A DNA stretch of 52,852 nucleotides from an uncultured Paraglaciecola sp. (GTDB taxonomy: Bacteria; Pseudomonadota; Gammaproteobacteria; Enterobacterales; Alteromonadaceae). Below the pieces are notes generated by a model. That model was not told the DNA's origin. It did not search any database and saw only the letters and a list, made by a program, of their open reading frames with translations. The stretch spans positions 1 through 52,852 of the forward strand of contig NZ_CAKZKO010000023.1 in the NCBI RefSeq assembly GCF_937123705.1, read 5' to 3'. Both the position numbers and the translations under genes were made by a program. Every line of letters starts with the position of its first letter. Position 1 is the stretch's first letter. This document shows positions 36,622-45,840 of this stretch, piece after piece.

Positions 36622-37263
36622 ATGAAAACAACAAAAAACCGCCTTTTATACGCATTACCACTAATAATTGGCTTTAATATTTTTGTGCATCTTTCTTTAA
36701 TGGCGGAGGAAATTTTACCTCATGCCTTAGTTCAACAGGCAACAATTAATACTCATTTAGGTCCAATCGAAATCGAGCTGAATGGGGATGATGCGCCTAA
36801 TACTGTTGCGAATTTTATTCGATATATCAAAGCGGGAGCATTTAAAAATGGACAATTTTATCGGGTAGTGCGTTTAGATAATGATAATGGCTTTCCAAAA
36901 ATTGAAGTAGTTCAAGGCGGATCTAATAAGACTTTTAGAGACTTTGCTGCGATACAACTAGAAACCACAAAACAAACAGGTATTAAACACTTAGATGGCG
37001 TGTTATCTATGGCAAGGGGTGAGCCCAATACTGCTACCTCTGAATTTTTTATTGTTATCGGTGCGCAGCCATCATTGGATTTTGGCGGAAAACGCAACCC
37101 AGACGGCCAAGGTTTCGCCGCATTTGGTCGCGTCACTAAAGGTATGGATATCGTAAAAAAAATCCATCAAATCCGCAAAGCACAACAAGTAGAAGACGAC
37201 TACGTGACAGGCCAAATACTGGCAGAGCCTGTGGCTATAACCAATATTCGATTGAAAAAATAA
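36622..37263 (+). CDS. periplasmic cyclophilin-type peptidyl-prolyl isomerase
   Basis: A 213-residue protein with an N-terminal signal sequence (residues ~8-27, LLYALPLIIGFNIFVHLSLM) and one cyclophilin domain: INTHLGPIEIELNGDDAPNT, FYRVVRLD, VLSMARGEPNTATSEFFIVI and GFAAFGRVTKGMDIV. Cyclophilins isomerise prolyl bonds during folding of exported proteins. The classical Arg of the active site (FYRVV) is present, and the usual QGG is seen as VVQGGSN. It is a single-gene unit with GATAAGAG ahead of the ATG, followed by repeat elements. Confidence 0.9.
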   Translation: MKTTKNRLLYALPLIIGFNIFVHLSLMAEEILPHALVQQATINTHLGPIEIELNGDDAPNTVANFIRYIKAGAFKNGQFYRVVRLDNDNGFPKIEVVQGGSNKTFRDFAAIQLETTKQTGIKHLDGVLSMARGEPNTATSEFFIVIGAQPSLDFGGKRNPDGQGFAAFGRVTKGMDIVKKIHQIRKAQQVEDDYVTGQILAEPVAITNIRLKK

Positions 37264-37420
37264 AAAAGCATCATCCCCGCACAGGCGGGAAGATCCAGTG
37301 ACTTTGAGCGAAGTGCGTAAATTTTTCGATAATAATGCTCTAAAAATGTAGCTGCTAAAGGCGCTGGGTCCCCGATCAAAAGATCTCGGGGATGACTAGG
37401 TGATCTCGGGGATCACTAGG
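37264..37420. repeat. palindromic repeat family copy (ATCCCCGC type)
   Basis: CATCATCCCCGCACAGGCGG, then ATCCAGTGACTTTGAGCGAA and GGCGCTGGGTCCCCGATC repeat the two-hairpin layout seen at 24641-24786 in diverged form. A local duplication at the end (GATCTCGGGGATGACTAGGT and GATCTCGGGGATCACTAGGT) adds short tandem units. It starts at the stop codon of the cyclophilin gene and may also act as its terminator. Confidence 0.7.
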
Positions 37421-37456
37421 TTTTCTCTGGGCTTAAATCGCTGTTAAAAGAATTTG

Positions 37457-37556
37457 GAACCACAGAGTACACAGAGAAAAGCAATGTAAAAGGCAATTCT
37501 GATCTTTACCCTTCGTTTCCTCTGTGCAGCGAAGCGCTCGGTGTTCTCTGTGGTTC
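37457..37556. repeat. CACAGAG-type element with 11-bp terminal inverted repeats
   Basis: GAACCACAGAG at 37457-37467 and CTCTGTGGTTC at 37546-37556 are perfect inverted repeats. Inside are TACACAGAGAAAAGCAAT and CCTCTGTGCAGCGAAGCGCT, shared with the tandem copies at 24.4-24.6 kb. The size and ends are MITE-like; no coding capacity. Confidence 0.75.
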
Positions 37557-37629
37557 AAATTTGTTTGTCTATGTCTTTTTGCTCGATGCTAGTCACTAGA
37601 TGCCTGCTACCTAAAGCTGTTCTTTGCTT

Positions 37630-38058
37630 TTAATACTGCCCTTCAATCCAGCTTTCAAAAATCAAACAAGCTGAGACGCTGTCGATTTTTTGTTTATCGA
37701 GTTTTTTATAGCCGCCTAGTTCAAACAAACGGGCTTTTGCATCTACTGTAGTGAGTCGCTCATCGCAGGTTTCAACGGCGATTTTATACTTGGCATTAAG
37801 GCGGTTGGCGAACTTTTTGGCTGAAAAAGTGACTTGTTGTTGACTACCATCCATATTCAGTGGCAAACCAACTACTGCTAAGTGCGGGGACCATTCGGCA
37901 AACAATTTAGCGACTTGCTCCCAATTGGGAATACCATCAACGGCCTTTAGCGCATCAAGAGGAGAAGCTGTGCCTGTGATTTCTTGCCCTACTGCCACGC
38001 CGATACTTTTAGTACCAAAGTCAAAGGCTAAGATGGTACGTTGGCCTTGAGCAGTCAC
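37630..38058 (-). CDS. ruvX: Holliday-junction resolvase-like protein RuvX (YqgF)
   Basis: A 142-residue YqgF-family protein: [18 protein letters not shown] at the N-terminus with the catalytic-type Asp, [30 protein letters not shown] and [14 protein letters not shown] with the final Asp. It has the RNase H-like fold; in E. coli YqgF acts in pre-16S rRNA 5' maturation and related Holliday-junction activity has been reported. It ends the gshB-yqgE-ruvX operon, 29 bases after yqgE, an order widely kept in gammaproteobacteria. Confidence 0.94.
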   Translation of the reverse strand: MTAQGQRTILAFDFGTKSIGVAVGQEITGTASPLDALKAVDGIPNWEQVAKLFAEWSPHLAVVGLPLNMDGSQQQVTFSAKKFANRLNAKYKIAVETCDERLTTVDAKARLFELGGYKKLDKQKIDSVSACLIFESWIEGQY

Positions 38059-38087
38059 TTAACAAACGTCACTAAACTGAGTTTTCA

Positions 38088-38645
38088 TTAGGCATGCCCT
38101 ACATCTGGGCCTAACTGCCATACATCTATGCCTAAACGTTGCACCGCTGTTTCCCATTTTTTGTGGATAGGGGTGTCGAATAATATATCGAGATCCGCTT
38201 CGACCATAAGCCAAGAACTGGTTTGAATTTCTTGTTCTAATTGCCCTGCAGTCCAACCCGCATAGCCAAGCATAACAAGAGATTTAGTAGGGGCCTTGTT
38301 ATTGCCTAGTGATGAAATAATATCTTTCGATGTGGTAACCATCACATCTGGCGTCATGGTTAAACTTGAAGTCCAACCGGGCTGCGAACTATGCAAAATA
38401 AAACCACGATCTTGACTGACTGGGCCACCAGCCAAAACAATATCTTCGGCCTTTTCGTCAATCACTTCTGCCTTGTCGTCAACTTGAGCAACCAATTCTT
38501 TCAGTTTCATGCCTACGGGTTGATTGATAATAAGTCCCATAGCGCCATGCTCGTTATGCTCACAGATATAGGTGACAGTACGTTCAAAATAGGGATCTTC
38601 CATACTGGGAGACGCGATAAGTAGGTAGTTTTGCAAACTTTGCAT
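38088..38645 (-). CDS. yqgE: YqgE/AlgH family protein (UPF0301)
   Basis: A 185-residue member of UPF0301. Markers are SLQNYLLIASPSMEDPYFER, VTYICEHNEHGAMGLIINQP, the strand VLAGGPVSQDRGFILHS and LVMLGYAGWTAGQLEQEI. The molecular function is not established, though P. aeruginosa AlgH is linked to alginate regulation. It lies between gshB (eight bases upstream) and ruvX (29 bases downstream), so it is transcribed with them. Confidence 0.94.
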   Translation of the reverse strand: MQSLQNYLLIASPSMEDPYFERTVTYICEHNEHGAMGLIINQPVGMKLKELVAQVDDKAEVIDEKAEDIVLAGGPVSQDRGFILHSSQPGWTSSLTMTPDVMVTTSKDIISSLGNNKAPTKSLVMLGYAGWTAGQLEQEIQTSSWLMVEADLDILFDTPIHKKWETAVQRLGIDVWQLGPDVGHA

Positions 38646-38653
38646 CTTTGAGT

Positions 38654-39616
38654 TCAGGCTCCTTTACTCGCCACTAAACGTTTCTCTATGGCGTCAAATA
38701 ACATGCCGGTTATATTCACATCATAAGCTGCTTCGATTTCCCGTACACAGGTGGGACTAGTGACATTGATTTCAGTGACTCTATCACCTATTACATCTAA
38801 ACCTACAAATATCAGGCCTTTTTCTACTAAAAGGGGGGCGATAGTTTCAGCAATTTTTAAGTCTGATGCTGACAAAGGTTGTGGTCTGCCAGTGCCGCCT
38901 GCCGCCAAATTACCGCGGTTTTCGCCTTTAGTAGGTAAACGCGCCAGCGCATAAGGCACGACTTGACCATCTACAATCAGAATACGTTTGTCGCCATCTT
39001 TAATTTCAGGTAAAAACTTCTGAAACATGGCATAACGGCTGCCTAACTCGGTAAGCGTTTCAATTATTACCCCTAAGTTATTGCCGTCTTCTTTGACTCT
39101 AAAAATAGAGGTGCCACCCATGCCGTCTAATGGCTTGCATATAATATCTTGGTGTTTTTTGTGAAATTCCCTAATTAATGTGGCGTCTCGTGTTACTAAG
39201 GTATCTGCCACTAAATCGGGAAACCAAGAGGTAAATAACTTCTCGTTAAAGTCTCGCAAACTTTGTGCCTTATTGACCACTAAAGTACCGGCTTGTTCAG
39301 CCAATTCAAACATGTGGGTGGCATAGATAAACTCATTGTCTACTGGCGGATCTTTACGCATCAAGATCACATCTAGCTCTGCTAAACCTTGATGCAACTC
39401 AGCACCTAACGAAAACCAATTATCGGCATTTGACTCAACATTCAAACTGGCCATGCGCGCCATGGGGTGTCCATTTTGCAAATACAAATCGCCCATTTCT
39501 ATATAAAACAGTTCGTATCCTCGGCTTTGTGCGTCGAGCAGCATAGCAAAACTGGTGTCTTTTTTGATATTGATGGCCGCAATGGGATCCATCACTATGC
39601 CAAGTTTAATAGTCAA
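38654..39616 (-). CDS. gshB: glutathione synthetase
   Basis: A 320-residue GshB (E. coli 316), which joins gamma-glutamylcysteine and glycine with ATP to make glutathione. The N-terminal MTIKLGIVMDPIAAINIKKD is typical, followed by LRKDPPVDNEFIYAT-type binding residues (VILMRKDPPVDNEFIYATH). The ATP-grasp loop is CKPLDGMGGTSIFRV, and the metal/nucleotide site lies around FVGLDVIGDRVTEINVTSPT. First gene of the gshB-yqgE-ruvX operon; the DNA upstream to the regulator gene at 39746 is only 129 bases. Confidence 0.97.
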   Translation of the reverse strand: MTIKLGIVMDPIAAINIKKDTSFAMLLDAQSRGYELFYIEMGDLYLQNGHPMARMASLNVESNADNWFSLGAELHQGLAELDVILMRKDPPVDNEFIYATHMFELAEQAGTLVVNKAQSLRDFNEKLFTSWFPDLVADTLVTRDATLIREFHKKHQDIICKPLDGMGGTSIFRVKEDGNNLGVIIETLTELGSRYAMFQKFLPEIKDGDKRILIVDGQVVPYALARLPTKGENRGNLAAGGTGRPQPLSASDLKIAETIAPLLVEKGLIFVGLDVIGDRVTEINVTSPTCVREIEAAYDVNITGMLFDAIEKRLVASKGA

Positions 39617-39745
39617 GATTGTTCCTTAGACAGAGTTTTAACAACACTGTAAATGACGAGCGAATATATGTGGAGTAGATCTTGAGGTTATAACAGAGAA
39701 TTTCAAGTTTGGCTTTAAAACAAAGCATAAATCTATGTTTTTTTA

Positions 39746-40576
39746 CTAGGGGCTGTTTTTTCTTAGTTCTTCCAATTTAAACTTGTATTTACGGCTGACC
39801 TTGACACTGTCGCCCGATGTAAGCTGCGCCATATATTCACCGTTTGAATTGGGTGTCAATCTTGTTAGTTTACTCAAGTTGATCATTGCTGAACGGTTAA
39901 CTTTTGGAAATAAGCTAGGTTCGAGTTCCTGTTCAAATTGCTTAAGGGTTTTTCGTATAATGTGGGTGCCATCGGATGTGTGAACACACATGTAATCACC
40001 TGCAGCTTCAATCCATGTAATGTCATCAAGCTTCACTCTGATCCATTCTGAGCCACTTTTCATTGATACTGTGCGTTGCAGCTCGCTCATTGAGCCACCG
40101 CTGGTTACTTCAAGATTGCGAATAAAGCCGTCGATGGAATTACCTGTTTTGCGACTGAGTAATTCATCCAATTTATGGTGCTGCAGCACAACATCACTTG
40201 CAAAAAAAGATGCCACTAGTTTATTTAAACAGCTGGCTAGCCTGTCGTCTGAAAAAGGCTTTAGCAAATAGTCAAAAGCGTAAAATTCAAAGGCATTGAA
40301 GGCGAATTCTTTAAATGCCGTTACAAACACCACTTTAGGAACAGGCATGGTGTCTTTTGATAACTGTTCGGCTAGTTCAAGACCACTTAATCCGGGCATT
40401 TCGATATCTAAAAATGCAATGTCTGGATGATACTGGTCAATCGACTCGAGTGCTTGAGTCGCAGATGCACATTGTGCTACCACTTTAAACCTTTCATCTT
40501 GGTGTATCTTGAGTAATAAGCCTTCTCTGGCTAAACGCTCATCATCCACAATAATCACCCGCAATTGACGATTCAT
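39746..40576 (-). CDS. LytTR-type response regulator
   Basis: A 276-residue response regulator. The receiver domain (residues ~5-120) has VIIVDDERLAREGL, the phosphoacceptor Asp57 in IAFLDIEMPG, VTAF and YLLKPF. The C-terminal LytTR DNA-binding domain (~165-270) has DDITWIEAAGDYMCVHTSDG, LFPKVNRSAMINLSKL and a VKVSRKYKFKLEEL end. Between them is a linker longer than usual. The start overlaps the kinase stop by four bases. It is the third gene of an operon LytTR regulator, kinase, LytTR regulator. Confidence 0.92.
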   Translation of the reverse strand: MNRQLRVIIVDDERLAREGLLLKIHQDERFKVVAQCASATQALESIDQYHPDIAFLDIEMPGLSGLELAEQLSKDTMPVPKVVFVTAFKEFAFNAFEFYAFDYLLKPFSDDRLASCLNKLVASFFASDVVLQHHKLDELLSRKTGNSIDGFIRNLEVTSGGSMSELQRTVSMKSGSEWIRVKLDDITWIEAAGDYMCVHTSDGTHIIRKTLKQFEQELEPSLFPKVNRSAMINLSKLTRLTPNSNGEYMAQLTSGDSVKVSRKYKFKLEELRKNSP

Positions 40577-41715
40577 AGTGATTCCATTGGTATAGAAATT
40601 TTCACTCGATATCCCTTCGATAACCCTCGTACAATTTTAAAGCTATGGTTGTTGGGGTATAACACATTAAGTCGATCGACAATATTTTTTACGCCAACAC
40701 CTGTATGGCTAGACGACGTTTGCCTATATGTATCAGAGCTAGATTCGTAACAATTATTGCCTTGAGCGGGCCCATTATCCGCCACCTCTAAGTACAAATA
40801 ACCGTCTTGGCACTTCGCAGTCAAACAAATCTGGCCTCCTTGGGTCATCTGCGCTATAGCGTGCTTGATTGAGTTCTCAACTAAAGGTTGCAACAATAAG
40901 CTAGGTACGAGCAAAGCTTCCGTTTGAGGTTCAATTTCAAACTTCACCGTTAATCTATCGTCGAATCGGGTTTTCTCAATTTCCAAGTACAACATCAGCG
41001 CTTTTAACTCTTCATATAAACAGATTTTTTTTTCAGGGTCGTTGTCTAAAGAAAAGCGTAAAAAATTGGATAGCTTGATCAACATACTATTTGCCCTATC
41101 TTTACTTCCTCTTACCACTAAGGTCGATACGGCATTGAGAGTATTGAATAAAAAGTGAGGGTTAATCTGATAACGCAGCATCTTAATTTGCGCAATATGC
41201 GAAAGGCGGACGGCTTCTATGTTAAGCATTTTTTCGTTGATTAGACGAAAATGATAATTAATACCAAAGTACAAAGTGCTCCACACAAAAATCATAAAAA
41301 AGGCATAACTGATCGACATAAGCAACATATACCACTTAAAGTCATCAGCAATATTGCCTGATATAAACCCAAGCACATCAAAATTTTCGTAGAAGTACCA
41401 CATGGCAATATTTTTTAACGGCGTCCAAATGCAAGAAACCACCAGACTACAAAACATGATAGCGGCAATTAACCAGCCAGAAGGCAATCCCCAACATCGC
41501 CGATAAATATACCGTAAAGGCAAGGTTAGCAAAGCTGCGAATATGCCCGCCAATACCAAAGGAAAAAACACTTCAAATCCAAGCTTGTTAAAATCACGAT
41601 AGAAAAACACATTGTCTACTGTAAAAATCAAGACATAGGTCATCCAACCTAGAGTGTGCAAGAACCAAAATGAGGGTTTGTCTTTATTGGCGATAACTTT
41701 TTCTGCGGTGCCCAT
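40573..41715 (-). CDS. LytS/YehU-type sensor histidine kinase
   Basis: A 380-residue membrane kinase of the His_kinase (LytS) family. About four to five N-terminal helices lie in residues 15-165, with short loops and no large extracellular domain. The catalytic part has the phosphoacceptor in RYQINPHFLFNTLNAVSTL (His about 187), the ATP-binding PLVENSIKHAI, and ADNGPAQGN plus GVGVKNIVDRL. It would phosphorylate one or both neighbouring LytTR regulators. A GTG at 41718 and an ATG at 41715 are adjacent; I chose the ATG, but either is possible. The gap to the upstream regulator gene is about 30 bases. Confidence 0.92.
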   Translation of the reverse strand: MGTAEKVIANKDKPSFWFLHTLGWMTYVLIFTVDNVFFYRDFNKLGFEVFFPLVLAGIFAALLTLPLRYIYRRCWGLPSGWLIAAIMFCSLVVSCIWTPLKNIAMWYFYENFDVLGFISGNIADDFKWYMLLMSISYAFFMIFVWSTLYFGINYHFRLINEKMLNIEAVRLSHIAQIKMLRYQINPHFLFNTLNAVSTLVVRGSKDRANSMLIKLSNFLRFSLDNDPEKKICLYEELKALMLYLEIEKTRFDDRLTVKFEIEPQTEALLVPSLLLQPLVENSIKHAIAQMTQGGQICLTAKCQDGYLYLEVADNGPAQGNNCYESSSDTYRQTSSSHTGVGVKNIVDRLNVLYPNNHSFKIVRGLSKGYRVKISIPMESL

Positions 41716-41745
41716 CACTTAAAAATCCAATCCAAAATACATAAA

Positions 41746-42456
41746 CTAGGTATCCAAACCTAAAAATTCAAAAAGTGCGGTTTTATGGCCCTTACCAATT
41801 TTGACTTCATCACCATTATTCAAGTGCAACAACGAAAAACGCCCCAGTTCACTGCTCAAAGAGCTGATACTGTCTACATTCACCATAGCTGAGCGATGCA
41901 CACGAAAAAACTTCTGAGGATCGAGCTGTGTTTCTAATTTGGCCAGTGTTTCTCTGTGGAGTAACATACGGTGTTTACAATGCAGCTCTACGTAATTGGC
42001 CGATCCTTTGATCCAGATAATATCCTCGACATTGATAAACTCTACGGCGCCCACCGATTTCACTGCCAGTACGTTTTTATAGTGTTTGATGGTTTGCTTT
42101 TTATTTTTCTCAATCTTTTGTAAAACACTCACCAAGCGACTGTTTTCAAATGGTTTAAGTAAATAATCTGTGGCTTCAAGATCGAATGCTTGCAGTGCAT
42201 ACTCACTAGAAGCAGTTGTAAACACCCAATGGCACTGAATACTATTAGCAAGCTGTCTGGCTAGTTCAATGCCACTACCGCCAATAATGTTAATATCCAT
42301 AAAACAAACATCTGGTCGATATTTTAACAATAGGTTTTCCGCATCTTTGTACTCACCGGACTGCCCATCTACTTGCCAATCTTCTTGTTGTTCTACAAAA
42401 CTAGAGATTCTTTCCCTAGCTAAGCTCTCATCATCTATTACTATGCAGTGGTGCAT
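41746..42456 (-). CDS. LytTR-type response regulator
   Basis: The likely start is the ATG at 42456 (MHHCIVIDDESLARERI), preceded by AGGAT eight bases upstream; a longer open frame up to 42543 adds residues with no domain match. The 236-residue product has a receiver domain with Asp54 in CFMDINII and Lys in DYLLKPF, and a LytTR domain (VEDIIWIKGSANYVELHC, KFFRVHRSAMVNVDSI). It is the first gene of the regulator-kinase-regulator operon and stands just downstream of the TonB-dependent receptor gene, separated by two hairpin terminators. Confidence 0.92.
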   Translation of the reverse strand: MHHCIVIDDESLARERISSFVEQQEDWQVDGQSGEYKDAENLLLKYRPDVCFMDINIIGGSGIELARQLANSIQCHWVFTTASSEYALQAFDLEATDYLLKPFENSRLVSVLQKIEKNKKQTIKHYKNVLAVKSVGAVEFINVEDIIWIKGSANYVELHCKHRMLLHRETLAKLETQLDPQKFFRVHRSAMVNVDSISSLSSELGRFSLLHLNNGDEVKIGKGHKTALFEFLGLDT

Positions 42457-42587
42457 AAGCGTTATCCTATTTATGCGTGGGATAAAATATACAAGTAACA
42501 GGATGAACGGCGAAAGATTCTGAGACCAAGTGCGGAAATACAAGATAAATGGTTATCAGCTGTAACAAAGTGTTTTAAAGACAAAAA

Positions 42588-42618
42588 AAAGGGCTGCGCT
42601 TTCTAGCTTCAGCCCTTT
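42588..42618 (-). terminator. hairpin terminator
   Basis: AAAGGGCTG (42588-42596) pairs with CAGCCCTTT (42610-42618). On the minus strand a T-tract of eight follows. It lies some 200 bases beyond the TonB receptor's own terminator and just upstream of the regulator operon, insulating it. Confidence 0.8.
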
Positions 42619-42815
42619 CTCAATCCAGGAATCAATACATGCTTTTTTGAAATTCTGTGAAACATATATTCATCGGTCACTACTCCGACATGGTTAGTGT
42701 AAATCCATCGATGTGAAATTAAACCCAAATGTGTTGAATCGTGCACTTGGTGGGACGAACACCACAATTTTGAGTTTTTGTCATACCCAGGCACTATCCA
42801 TAAAAACAAAAAAGC

Positions 42816-42835
42816 GGACAAACACAGGTTTGTCC
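42816..42835 (-). terminator. terminator of the TonB-dependent receptor gene
   Basis: GGACAAAC (42816-42823), a 4-base loop and GTTTGTCC (42828-42835), then GCTTTTTTGTTTTTA on the minus strand. It lies 24 bases after the receptor stop codon. Confidence 0.88.
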
Positions 42836-42858
42836 CCCTAATTACATTAGAGTTGAGC

Positions 42859-45840
42859 TTAGAATGACAAACGCGCACCTAGGTAGAAACGACGTGGTTC
42901 AACCCACCCCATAGCTTCACCAAAGGCAAATTCACCACCACCTGCATACAAGTCTTGTTCACGAATTACCGCTTGGTTATCCAGAGCATTAAATACATCT
43001 AAGAAAAATTCGGCTTTATAGGTATCGTTGAACTCCATAGAGTATTTAACCCGCAGATCCAACACACCGTAAGAAGGTGTGGTATGCGAGCCGACCGCAC
43101 CTTCGCTAATCCATGTGTCAACAAATCCATTGTAATCATAAGCTGCATCCATAATAGGTAAATGACGACCACCAATTAATTGCGTCTCGCTGTAGGCAAC
43201 ACCTGAATTCCAGTTGTAAACAGCGCCGACTTCAATTCCATTATCAAAGAAGTAGGTTCCAGCAGCCTTAAACTGATTCTTGATGTTTCCGGGCTGATTG
43301 CCGTATTGATTAGGCGCACGTGGGTCGAGTACACTCCAATCACCTTGATAATCGGCATTACTATCAGAGTTAGAATTACCCTCGGCCTTGTTATGGGTCA
43401 AAGATGCTAACAACTGCCAGTTATCATTGGCACGGTGTTTACGTAACGATAATTCATAGCCTTGATATTTACGAATACCGCCGGCTAAGGTACCAATGAC
43501 ATAGTTTGACGCTGGACGTTCGGTATAGCCAAAGTATTCCAAAGGCAATTCCAACCAAGAGCCTGCGTAATCACCTTCTTCATCATATAGACCTAAATCA
43601 TAGTCTTCTAAGATATTCTTGGTTTCACGTTTGGTATAGGTTCCAGTGATACTAATGTCATCGGTTAGGTTTTGTGAATAACCAAACATAAGTTCGTCGG
43701 TATAAGGTGTTTTAGTAGACGGCGAGAAGAACGCATCTTGAGTGCCTACACCACCACGCTCGCGGAAAGTTAACCAACGGTCTTCAACAAAGATTTGTTC
43801 TTCCCGTACAGATCCGGTCAAGTTACCTGCGAAGCTGGTCATATTGGTTCTTACTGGATCATAATAACGCCCAGTAAAGCCCCACACCTTGCTTTCACCG
43901 TCACCATGGATGTCATACACCACACTTAAACGAGGTGCATATTCCCAATCGAAGGTAAAGATCTTGGCACCAGTAGAGGCATAATGCTCCCACTTCTCGG
44001 CGCGCACACCACCAATCACAGTTAAGTTGTCCAAGGTCCAGCTGTCTTGAGCATACAAAACTTGACCTTTGGTTTCCATTTTAGACTCGGCCTGTTGAGT
44101 TTGTACGATACGGTAGTTATTAATTTGACCACCAGGGTTGCCTGCAGAACTATTGAAGGTTAGGGCTCCCAATTCCGCATTGCTGATCACGCCATCAGAG
44201 TCAGTATCAAGCAAGCCAACATAATAAGCGCCTTCACCACTGTTGCCCATGGCTTCGATGATACGTTCGTAATCTGCCGTGGCTACATCTCTGGCACCTG
44301 TCCAGCCACCAGCTGTATATTCATCAAGTGTTACGCCAGAATTTTGGCTGGCAATAGAGGTATATTGAGCGCCTTCACCGCTATATACCGAGTTACTGAT
44401 ATTTTCGTTGGTTTCGTTCTCATACCCAAACTCAATGGTGTGATCACCAAAGTCTGTATATAAGAAATATTCAAGATTAATATAAGCACCTTGTTTATTT
44501 CTAAAGCGCAAGGTATCTGCACCTAAACCACCGGTATCTTGTTGTGATTGAGAAGGATTGCCACCAAAGAATGCTACGTCATTTCGGGTAGATTGATCTG
44601 CTGCTATATCACTTAACTCACCTTCATGATCCATATAGCCAGCGGATAAAATCACGTCATCCCAAGAATGAACATAATCAACTTTGAAGTTATCCCCTCC
44701 TTGATTTCTAGCGCGATCACGGTTATTTAAACGATTAAAATCGTCAGAACCGCTAATTTCTGTAGGGTCGTTAAAATACGTTAAGGTCAAACGATCATCA
44801 TCTGTTGCTTGCCACGTCAATTTAGCAAAACCTAGTTTTTCTTCTCTTTCTACAGAACGCGACACTTGACCCGTTTCTGGATCTGCCACATCAGATTTTT
44901 CATTTTTAATCTGATAGGAAGTAAAAAACCATAACTTATCTTTAATGATAGGACCGCCAAATGTCACAGCAGTATCAAAGTTTTTAAAGCCTGTTTCACT
45001 GATGCTGTCACTTTTGTAATCACCTACTAGGCTATCGTTCTGCATATAGTAATTAACAGAGCCATGAAACTCATTACTACCTGACTTGGTTGTTACTCGC
45101 GATACAAGTCCCGCACCACCGGCATACTTAGCAGCCACACCACCAGTGATAATCTGCTGTTCTTGGATAATTTCAGAGTTAAAGTTGGCACCAAATGTAC
45201 CTGTTGAGTTATCGGTAACGTTTACACCATCTATGTAATACACATTGTCAGAGGAACTACCGGCACTGCCCGTTTTAGGATCGGGAATATCAGAATAGTT
45301 AACACCTGACTTTGATGAAGGGTTGTTTCCTGCACTAGGTTTAACACCTGGTACTAACTGCAAGTAACTTTGGTAACTACGCTGAGTGGGTAAAGACTCG
45401 GTCATATCCAAGGTTATATCTAAACCAACTGAAGAAGAAGTGGTGTCTAATGCCGCTATTTGACGAGCCGACACTTCAATGGTTTCCATATCGCCACTGT
45501 AAACAACATAATTTAAGTTAAGGCTTTTACCTGTTACTACTCGTACGTTGTCGGCAACAAAGGGACTATATCCTGCGCCTTCAATAGCCACTTCATATTT
45601 GTTTGAGGGATCTAATCCCACCAAACGCACATTACCCTCAGCATCGGATACCGCTTCTTTACTAGTTAAACTGTCTGGCGTTTTAACCAATACTGTGGCC
45701 CCCGCTACTGGGCTGCCACTTGAATCTGTTACTCTAATTTTTAGGCCACCCGTGTCGGCCGCGAATGCAGCAACAGACATGCCCAAAGACGCCACAACGG
45801 CCAATGCCGTTATGCTTTTTCTAAATGTGATTTTTCCCAT
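42859..45840 (-). CDS. Oar-like TonB-dependent receptor with regulatory-like domain and EF-hand loop
   Basis: A 993-residue outer-membrane receptor. A signal peptide ends at AAFA (about residue 27). A carboxypeptidase-regulatory-like domain covers ~32-105 (LKIRVTDSSGSPVAGATVLV). The plug region lies at ~125-235 (LPTQRSYQSYLQLVPGVKPS, VYYIDGVNVTDNS). The beta-barrel ends in RRFYLGARLSF with terminal Phe. An EF-hand calcium loop DTDSDGVISNAE sits at residues 545-556, inside the barrel segment. Such Oar-type receptors (named after Myxococcus Oar) are common in Alteromonadales, and the substrate cannot be read from sequence. A palindrome GAACAC-N8-GTGTTC lies about 112 bases upstream of the start, and a LytTR two-component operon lies downstream. 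Confidence 0.93.
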   Translation of the reverse strand: MGKITFRKSITALAVVASLGMSVAAFAADTGGLKIRVTDSSGSPVAGATVLVKTPDSLTSKEAVSDAEGNVRLVGLDPSNKYEVAIEGAGYSPFVADNVRVVTGKSLNLNYVVYSGDMETIEVSARQIAALDTTSSSVGLDITLDMTESLPTQRSYQSYLQLVPGVKPSAGNNPSSKSGVNYSDIPDPKTGSAGSSSDNVYYIDGVNVTDNSTGTFGANFNSEIIQEQQIITGGVAAKYAGGAGLVSRVTTKSGSNEFHGSVNYYMQNDSLVGDYKSDSISETGFKNFDTAVTFGGPIIKDKLWFFTSYQIKNEKSDVADPETGQVSRSVEREEKLGFAKLTWQATDDDRLTLTYFNDPTEISGSDDFNRLNNRDRARNQGGDNFKVDYVHSWDDVILSAGYMDHEGELSDIAADQSTRNDVAFFGGNPSQSQQDTGGLGADTLRFRNKQGAYINLEYFLYTDFGDHTIEFGYENETNENISNSVYSGEGAQYTSIASQNSGVTLDEYTAGGWTGARDVATADYERIIEAMGNSGEGAYYVGLLDTDSDGVISNAELGALTFNSSAGNPGGQINNYRIVQTQQAESKMETKGQVLYAQDSWTLDNLTVIGGVRAEKWEHYASTGAKIFTFDWEYAPRLSVVYDIHGDGESKVWGFTGRYYDPVRTNMTSFAGNLTGSVREEQIFVEDRWLTFRERGGVGTQDAFFSPSTKTPYTDELMFGYSQNLTDDISITGTYTKRETKNILEDYDLGLYDEEGDYAGSWLELPLEYFGYTERPASNYVIGTLAGGIRKYQGYELSLRKHRANDNWQLLASLTHNKAEGNSNSDSNADYQGDWSVLDPRAPNQYGNQPGNIKNQFKAAGTYFFDNGIEVGAVYNWNSGVAYSETQLIGGRHLPIMDAAYDYNGFVDTWISEGAVGSHTTPSYGVLDLRVKYSMEFNDTYKAEFFLDVFNALDNQAVIREQDLYAGGGEFAFGEAMGWVEPRRFYLGARLSF

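Noticed and set aside
42609..42878. 89-codon minus-strand frame between the TonB receptor and the regulator operon
   Set aside because: It spans the receptor's terminator and both ends of neighbouring features, with no ribosome-binding site or family resemblance.
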